The notes under the pieces: model-generated | Database searches by the model: none | What the model was told of the DNA's origin: nothing | What the model saw: the letters and a program-made list of their open reading frames with translations, nothing else | Program-made: the position numbers and the translations under genes | Assembly (NCBI GenBank): GCA_030667885.1 | Contig: DAOUVA010000063.1 | Location: 1-12,711, forward strand | Source of the DNA: Phycisphaerae bacterium | Lineage (GTDB): Bacteria; Planctomycetota; Phycisphaerae; Sedimentisphaerales; Anaerobacaceae | Direction of reading: 5' to 3' | DNA: 12,711 nucleotides | Part shown: piece by piece, positions 7,102-12,711 of the stretch | Numbering within the stretch: position 1 is the stretch's first letter | Layout of the letters: each line of letters opens with the position of its first letter

Positions 7102-10100
7102 ATGCGCTGTTTGTTATCAATCTCATTACTTGTTTTGTTATTATCACTATTATTGGTTAGCTCTGCAAAGGCGGCTTATCCCGTTAATGACCTCAATGAT
7201 GATACGGCCAATATGTCTGATTTAACTTTGCAGGCTGACCAGTGGCAGCAATCCGGCATTCCTTTGGTAATAAATGAGTTCGTAGCTTCCAACAACAGCT
7301 CCGCCCTGGACCCACAGGATCAATATGATGACTGGATTGAAATCTATAATTATGGTTCTGACCCTATTGATCTGGCTGGTATGTACTTGACGGATAACCT
7401 CTCTGTTCCTGATAAGTGGCGAATTCCAGATGACAATCCTAATGCAACTGTCATACCCGCAGGTGGCTTTCTATTGATATGGGCGGACAACGACACCGCC
7501 GACGAAGGACTGCATGCCAATTTCAGGCTAAGCGCCGGCGGTGAGGAAATCGGCCTGTTCGATACAGATGGCAGTACTCTGATTGACAGCGTTATCTTTC
7601 TCGACCAGACCACTGATATTTCCTACGGCCGCTATCCCGATGCTAATGATGTTTGGCGTTTCATTGCTGATCCTACGCCGGGGGATGAAAATGCCGGCGG
7701 ATATTTGGGTCTTGTTGATGACCCGAAATTCAGCTATGAACACGGTTTTTATACCACGCCTTTCTCTGTTACACTTGCCACCGAAACCAAAGGTGCAGTA
7801 ATATATTACACGCTCGATGGCAGTGAGCCGTATAATACTACCGGTCGTGGGAGGGCCCCGAGTGGTATGCTCTATACCGATCCTATTCTAATCACAACGA
7901 CCACACATCTGCGGGCCAAGGCAATTAAGCCGGGCTGGAAGCTCTCAAATGTCAAGACAAAGGCTTACGTCTTTCTTGATCCGGATATCCAAAATTTCAG
8001 TTCTAACTTGCCCATCGCCGTCATTGATACGTTTGGTAAAGGTGTTGGCCAAACGACCGAGACTCAGACGTTGACTTTTGCTGGCTTCATCGATAATAAA
8101 AGCCGCGGCAGGGCCCGATTGACCAATAAGCCGGACTTCATGGGTAAAGCTGGCCTTAATATTCGTGGCAAAAGCTCAGAAGGTTTTGCCAAAAAGCAGT
8201 ATCACTTTGAAACTTTAGACGAAAATAATGCGGACAAAGATGTTTCTATTCTTGGTTTTCCCGCTGAATCAGACTGGGTTCTCTCTGCTCCCTATTCGGA
8301 CAAATCACTAATGCGTAATTTTCTGACCTATAAGTGGAGCAATGATATGGGTCAATATGCAGTCCGCACACGGTATATCGAGTTGTTCCTGAACATCAAT
8401 GGCCAGGGAGTTTCCATGGATGATTATGTGGGTGTGTACATACTCATGGAAAAGATTAAACTGGGTAAAAATCGTGTCAACATCACAAAACTCGAACCAT
8501 CTGATAACGCTGAGCCTCAAATAACCGGCGGATACATTATCAAGAAAGACAAACTCGATCCGGGCGATCTAACATTTAGTACCAGCAGAGGGCTGAGTCT
8601 TATACATTTGGAGCCGGAAAAAGCAGAAATCACACAAGAGCAGATGAATTGGATCAAGGGCTATATCAATGAGTTTGAGGCTGTGCTGTACGGACCGAAC
8701 TTTACAGATCCCATCGATGGATATGCAAAGTATATAGATGTCGATTCATTTATTAACACACACATTCTTGTTGAGCTTACTAAAAATATCGATGGCTTTC
8801 GCCTTAGTACCTATATGTTCAAGGACAGAGGCGGCAAGTTGAATATGGGGCCTGTCTGGGATTACAACTTGTCACTCGGAAATGCCGATTACCTTGATGG
8901 CTGGATACCCACTGGATGGTACTACGACCTGATTAGTGCCGGTGACTATCCCTGGTGGCGTCGCCTATTTGAAGATCCGAAGTTTCAGTTGCGCTACGCC
9001 GACAGGTGGTTTGTTCTGCGCCAAAATATGTTTGATACGGGTATGTTGCTTCAGGACATTGATGATATCGTCGAGCTGCTCGGTGAAGCACAGGTCCGCA
9101 ACTTTGACCGCTGGGCTATTCTTGGTACTTATGTTTGGCCGAACTGGTTTATCGCTCAGACTTATCAGGAGGAAATCGACTGGATGAAGGGTTGGCTCCA
9201 AGAGCGATTGACCTGGATGGATACTCAAATCGGAGCTGAATATGCCTTTGCTCCGCCACTCTTCAGCCGGCAGGCCGGTCAGGTTGATCAGGGATTTAAT
9301 CTTACAATGTCTGCTTTGTTTGGCACAATATATTACACTCTCGATGGTTCCGACCCGCGTCTGACAATAATCGAACCGGGCGAAACATTCAGTACCACTC
9401 TTGTTGGCGAAAGTGACACTAAGCGAGCGTTTGTGCCGATGGGCCCTGTCAACGACAACTGGAAAGGTTCCGATCCCTTCGACGACTTAGCCTGGCCGGT
9501 TAGTCTCGGAAGGCCGGGCGGAATAGGATACGAAAGGGGCTTAGGTTATGAAAACCTCATCAGCCTTGATGTCGGTGGCCAGATGGCCAGAAGAAATGCT
9601 ACATGTTACATCCGCATCCCGTTTACTCTTGACGGTAGCTTCGGAAACTTTGATTTTATGGTGCTCAAAATCCGCTACGATGATGGCTTCATCGCATACA
9701 TCAACGGTGTCGAGGTTGCCAGACGCAATTTTACTGGTACGCCCGAGTGGAATTCCAGCGCCGATGGCACCCACTCCGACTCTGAGGCCGTTATCTTTGA
9801 GAGCATAAACATCTCTGCTTTCCTCGACGCGATTAAACCTGATAACAATATCTTAGCCATCCAGGGCCTGAATTCAACCACTGTGGATTCTGATTTTCTC
9901 ATCTCTGCAGAGCTAACCGCCGACAAAAGTATTTCTTCGGGTGATGGCGGTTCTTTGCCTAATGTATTTCAATATACCGGGCCAGTCACTCTGGACCAAA
10001 GTACCCACGTCAAGGCGAGCATATTTAGAGGCGACATGTGGAGTTCGTTGAACGAAGCGATCTTTGCTATAGACCCATTAGCGGAAAACTTGCGCATCAT

Positions 10101-11571
10101 AGAGATTATGTATAATCCATATAATCCGAGCACCGAATATATTGAGCTTCAAAACATTGGGCCAGAAACGATTAATCTGAATTTGGCTAAATTCACAAAC
10201 GGAATTGATTTTACCTTCCCGAGTATCGAGCTTGCATCCAACGAATATATCGTAGTAGTTCAGGACAGAGAAGCTTTCGAAACAAGATACGGTACAGCCC
10301 TTAATATAGCCGGCCAATATACCGGTAGATTAAATGACGCGGGAGAACGAATAAAGATAGAAGATGCTATAGGCCAAACCATTCTGGACTTTGACTACAA
10401 AGACGGCTGGCGCTCTATTACCGATGGAGACGGTTTCTCTCTGACAATAATTAACCCTACTAACACCGATCCATACGATTGGAATGAGAAAGACTCCTGG
10501 CGTGCAAGTGCATATCTCAGCGGTTCGCCGGGCGAAGATGACAGTGGTATTCTCCCCAATCCCGACGCGGTGGTTATTAACGAAGTATTAGCTCATTCAC
10601 ATGCCGATGCCGCGGACTGGATAGAGCTGCATAATACCACCGGAACTGCAATAGATATTGGCGGCTGGTTCCTCAGTGACAGCAGTTCTGATTTAGGCAA
10701 ATACCGGATTGACCCGGGAACAGTAATTGCTCCTGATGGATATATTGTTTTCTACGAAGACCAGCATTTCAGGAACATAGCTGCCCCGGGCTCTTATCAG
10801 ACCTTTTCTTTGAGTGAGAACGGTGAACGGCTGTATCTAAGCTCCGCCGAAGGTGGTCTTTTGACAGGCTATAGACAGGTTGAGGATTTCGGCGGCTCAG
10901 AGACCGGCGTATCTTTTGGACGTTACTACAAGCCCAGTACCGGCAACTATAACTTTGTACCCATGTCTGAGAATACGCCCGGTTCTGAAAATGCCTATCC
11001 GAAGGTCGGCCCGATAGTCATCAATGAGATTATGTACAACCCATCCTGGCCCGTTGGCGGCTCATATACTAACGACCAGTATGAATATGTTGAGCTTCAG
11101 AACATCAGTGCCGAGCCTGTAACCTTATATAGTGACGATAAAGCTCAGCCGTGGAAGTTTACCGACGGTATTGATTTCACATTCCCGGCTGATGTTCCCG
11201 TTACGATACCTTCCGGCGGATATTTATTGGTGGTCAAATATCCGGAGGCATTTGCCTGGCGGTATCCCGCAGTTCCTGCTGAGAAGATTGTTGGTCCTTA
11301 CAGCGGCAGCTTGAACAACGCTGGCGAGAGACTGGAGCTTTCGATGCCGGGTGACGTGGACGAATCCGGCACACTTTATTACATTCGCGTTGACAGGGTA
11401 AGTTATAGTGATGGTTCTCATCCTGAGAATTCCCCCGACAGCATTGACCACTGGCCGACAGCCCCGAACGACGGCTGGGTGTCTTTGTCCCGCGTGTCCG
11501 GCCAAAACTACGGCAACGACCCTTACAACTGGACAGCCTCTGCGCCATCGCCCGGAGCCGTCAATCCATAA
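7102..11571 (+). CDS. Exported CotH-kinase protein with four lamin-tail domains and two Fn3-associated/CHB_HEX domains
   Basis: About 1489 residues. The signal peptide is 1-25 (MRCLLSISLLVLLLSLLLVS, then SAKAA). A degenerate dockerin-like half motif (DLNDDTANMSDLTLQADQW) is at 30-48. Lamin-tail domain 1 is about 53-197 and a CHB_HEX/Fn3-associated domain (IYYTLDGSEP) about 222-293. The CotH kinase-like domain, about 302-711, has NIRGKSS (353-359), the KKQYHFE strand after it, GVYILMEKIKLGKNRVNI around Glu450-Lys451, and VWDYN around Asp587. These match the conserved CotH sites. A second Fn3-associated domain (IYYTLDGSDP at 743) is interrupted by a galactose-binding-like insert and resumes near 954. 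Three more lamin-tail domains fill about 997-1149, 1154-1303 and 1304-1489. CotH proteins are known as protein kinases in Bacillus spore coats; the target here is unknown. ATG 7102 is chosen because it has GAAGGG about 10 nt upstream; an in-frame TTG at 7093 is possible. No anchor or sorting signal is seen at the C-terminus. Confidence 0.9.
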   Translation: MRCLLSISLLVLLLSLLLVSSAKAAYPVNDLNDDTANMSDLTLQADQWQQSGIPLVINEFVASNNSSALDPQDQYDDWIEIYNYGSDPIDLAGMYLTDNLSVPDKWRIPDDNPNATVIPAGGFLLIWADNDTADEGLHANFRLSAGGEEIGLFDTDGSTLIDSVIFLDQTTDISYGRYPDANDVWRFIADPTPGDENAGGYLGLVDDPKFSYEHGFYTTPFSVTLATETKGAVIYYTLDGSEPYNTTGRGRAPSGMLYTDPILITTTTHLRAKAIKPGWKLSNVKTKAYVFLDPDIQNFSSNLPIAVIDTFGKGVGQTTETQTLTFAGFIDNKSRGRARLTNKPDFMGKAGLNIRGKSSEGFAKKQYHFETLDENNADKDVSILGFPAESDWVLSAPYSDKSLMRNFLTYKWSNDMGQYAVRTRYIELFLNINGQGVSMDDYVGVYILMEKIKLGKNRVNITKLEPSDNAEPQITGGYIIKKDKLDPGDLTFSTSRGLSLIHLEPEKAEITQEQMNWIKGYINEFEAVLYGPNFTDPIDGYAKYIDVDSFINTHILVELTKNIDGFRLSTYMFKDRGGKLNMGPVWDYNLSLGNADYLDGWIPTGWYYDLISAGDYPWWRRLFEDPKFQLRYADRWFVLRQNMFDTGMLLQDIDDIVELLGEAQVRNFDRWAILGTYVWPNWFIAQTYQEEIDWMKGWLQERLTWMDTQIGAEYAFAPPLFSRQAGQVDQGFNLTMSALFGTIYYTLDGSDPRLTIIEPGETFSTTLVGESDTKRAFVPMGPVNDNWKGSDPFDDLAWPVSLGRPGGIGYERGLGYENLISLDVGGQMARRNATCYIRIPFTLDGSFGNFDFMVLKIRYDDGFIAYINGVEVARRNFTGTPEWNSSADGTHSDSEAVIFESINISAFLDAIKPDNNILAIQGLNSTTVDSDFLISAELTADKSISSGDGGSLPNVFQYTGPVTLDQSTHVKASIFRGDMWSSLNEAIFAIDPLAENLRIIEIMYNPYNPSTEYIELQNIGPETINLNLAKFTNGIDFTFPSIELASNEYIVVVQDREAFETRYGTALNIAGQYTGRLNDAGERIKIEDAIGQTILDFDYKDGWRSITDGDGFSLTIINPTNTDPYDWNEKDSWRASAYLSGSPGEDDSGILPNPDAVVINEVLAHSHADAADWIELHNTTGTAIDIGGWFLSDSSSDLGKYRIDPGTVIAPDGYIVFYEDQHFRNIAAPGSYQTFSLSENGERLYLSSAEGGLLTGYRQVEDFGGSETGVSFGRYYKPSTGNYNFVPMSENTPGSENAYPKVGPIVINEIMYNPSWPVGGSYTNDQYEYVELQNISAEPVTLYSDDKAQPWKFTDGIDFTFPADVPVTIPSGGYLLVVKYPEAFAWRYPAVPAEKIVGPYSGSLNNAGERLELSMPGDVDESGTLYYIRVDRVSYSDGSHPENSPDSIDHWPTAPNDGWVSLSRVSGQNYGNDPYNWTASAPSPGAVNP

Positions 11572-11708
11572 AATCACAAGTAAGGTCGGTTCGGACAAAA
11601 ACAGGCTCAGCAACAGGCAAAATACTGGCGTTTTCAATTCTAATTTGTTATCTTATCAAAAACAGAGCTTTACCGAATTCTCAAGTGTCTTGAAATGAGG
11701 AGCATCAG

Positions 11709-12711
11709 ATGTACAAATACATTTCTTTACTTGTCCTTTTCCCAGTAGTTTTTGTTAATCCCGGAATCACCAAAGCCAAAGACTGGCCTACCTTTATGCA
11801 CGACAACCAAAGGAGCGGTGTTACTTCCGAGCAGCTTCAACCGCCCCTTAGCGAATCCTGGGTGTTCAAATCGGCGCATCAGCCGCAGCCTGCATGGCCG
11901 CTCCCGGCGAAGCAGGATTTCTGGCACCGTCACTACAACCTCAGGGCCACAGCAGCTTATGACCGGGCATTCCATGTAGTCGGAGCCGGTGACATGGTAT
12001 TCTTCGGCTCATCGGCGGATGATAAAATCTATGCGCTGGACGCACGGACCGGGCAGGAACGCTGGACGTTCTTCACACAAGCACCTGTCCGGCTGGCCCC
12101 TTCCGTATCGGGCAACAAGGTGTACGCCGGCTCTGACGACGGCTATGTCTATTGCCTCTCGCGTGATAACGGCTCACTTATATGGAAGTACAAGGCAGCC
12201 GACGACGAGCGTATGATTCCTGGTAATGAACGAATAATATCAAATTGGCCGGTACGAACGGGCATATTAATAGACAAAGGAAATCTGTACAGCACCGCCG
12301 GCTTGTTCCCCAATCAGCAAACGTTCCTGCTGGCGCTCGATGCCGAAGACGGTTCGGTGAAATGGAAGCAGAAGGTCGATGTCTCACCGCAGGGTTATAT
12401 GTTAGCATCGGACAAGCAGTTGTATGTTCCGACAGGACGAACAAATCCGGCGATTTTTGCCCGTACAGACGGCAGGTTGCTGGGACAACTACCCAGTGCC
12501 GGCGGAACCTTCGCACTGTTGACACAGGACGTGCTTGTCACCGGGCCCGGCCGCGGTTCGAAAGAGCTTAACGCCGCCGACGTTGACACGCAGTACAAAA
12601 TCGCAACGTTCGATGGATTAAGCATGTTGGTGAACGGCTCAATTGCATACACGCTATCTGAAAAGAAACTCTCTGCCCTCAATCGGGACCTGTATCTCGA
12701 TTTGTCGAGAG
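11709..12711 (+). CDS. Exported PQQ-like beta-propeller protein (3' truncated by window)
   Basis: The frame is open from ATG 11709 to the window edge (334 codons) with no stop. The site is tgaGGAGcatcagATG. The protein starts with a signal peptide (MYKYISLLVLFPVVFVNPGI, then TKA) followed by DWPTFMHDNQRSG, the usual opening of planctomycete PQQ-type propellers. Blades are visible by their 'xALDaxxGxxxW' tryptophan-docking strands: YALDARTGQERWTF (about 108-121), VYCLSRDNGSLIWKYK (about 147-162) and LLALDAEDGSVKWKQK (about 207-222). AAYDRAFHVV and FGSSADDKIYALD are characteristic of this group. Such proteins are exported eight-bladed propellers; many lack PQQ and act as binding or scaffold modules, and some planctomycete members are much longer with extra C-terminal domains. 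No enzyme residues can be judged here. By eye its codons are more GC-rich than those upstream. The 137 nt before it hold no clear terminator or promoter. Confidence 0.88.
   Translation, partial: MYKYISLLVLFPVVFVNPGITKAKDWPTFMHDNQRSGVTSEQLQPPLSESWVFKSAHQPQPAWPLPAKQDFWHRHYNLRATAAYDRAFHVVGAGDMVFFGSSADDKIYALDARTGQERWTFFTQAPVRLAPSVSGNKVYAGSDDGYVYCLSRDNGSLIWKYKAADDERMIPGNERIISNWPVRTGILIDKGNLYSTAGLFPNQQTFLLALDAEDGSVKWKQKVDVSPQGYMLASDKQLYVPTGRTNPAIFARTDGRLLGQLPSAGGTFALLTQDVLVTGPGRGSKELNAADVDTQYKIATFDGLSMLVNGSIAYTLSEKKLSALNRDLYLDLSR

Noticed and set aside
11572..11708. Terminator or promoter between the CotH-kinase gene and the propeller gene
   Set aside because: No convincing stem plus U-run and no -35/-10 pair; read-through transcription cannot be excluded or shown.

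Overview
The window looks like a piece of a Planctomycetota chromosome, most likely from the Phycisphaerae/Sedimentisphaerales side of the phylum. This is inferred from protein style, not from a marker gene. The signs are a Gfo/Idh/MocA oxidoreductase of the GNQGVH type, secreted proteins with 'TTYYWRIDEV...WSFTT' FN3-like repeats, a large CotH-kinase/lamin-tail protein with a dockerin-like remnant after its signal peptide, and a PQQ-type beta-propeller beginning 'DWPTFMHDNQRSG'. Composition is moderate in GC, and the last gene looks visibly richer. No rRNA, tRNA, CRISPR array, insertion sequence or phage gene was seen.

Layout. Nucleotides 1-805 (+) are the C-terminal part of a Gfo/Idh/MocA oxidoreductase cut by the window edge. 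It is followed closely on the same strand by an unrecognised polytopic membrane protein (about 872-2428), which appears to carry an internal duplication. Convergent to these, on the minus strand, is a two-gene unit: a sodium/solute symporter (4257-2665) and a 64-residue two-helix membrane protein (2656-2462) whose ribosome-binding site overlaps the symporter stop codon. The 439-nt divergent region 4258-4696 holds a minus-strand promoter for the symporter with a small dyad in its spacer, and a plus-strand promoter with a roughly 180-nt leader that contains several short, well-initiated reading frames.

The right half encodes exported proteins, all on the plus strand. First is a 711-residue protein with an N-terminal beta-strand-repeat region, three FN3-like repeats and a C-terminal jelly-roll-like domain, ended by a good intrinsic terminator. 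Next is a roughly 1489-residue CotH-kinase protein with four lamin-tail domains and two chitobiase/Fn3-associated domains, the second interrupted by a galactose-binding-like insert. Last is the start of an exported PQQ-like beta-propeller protein that runs off the window.

How it fits together (inference). The left half could handle uptake and redox conversion of a small solute such as a sugar or sugar derivative. The right half builds large extracellular or periplasmic adhesive and carbohydrate-associated proteins. The two large exported-protein genes share a nearly identical promoter layout (TTGAC-N16-TGGTANAA), which suggests common transcription. No single well-known pathway explains the whole region. 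The best candidates for undescribed biology are the duplicated membrane protein, the symporter with its small partner, the leader micro-ORFs, and the nested CotH/lamin-tail protein.
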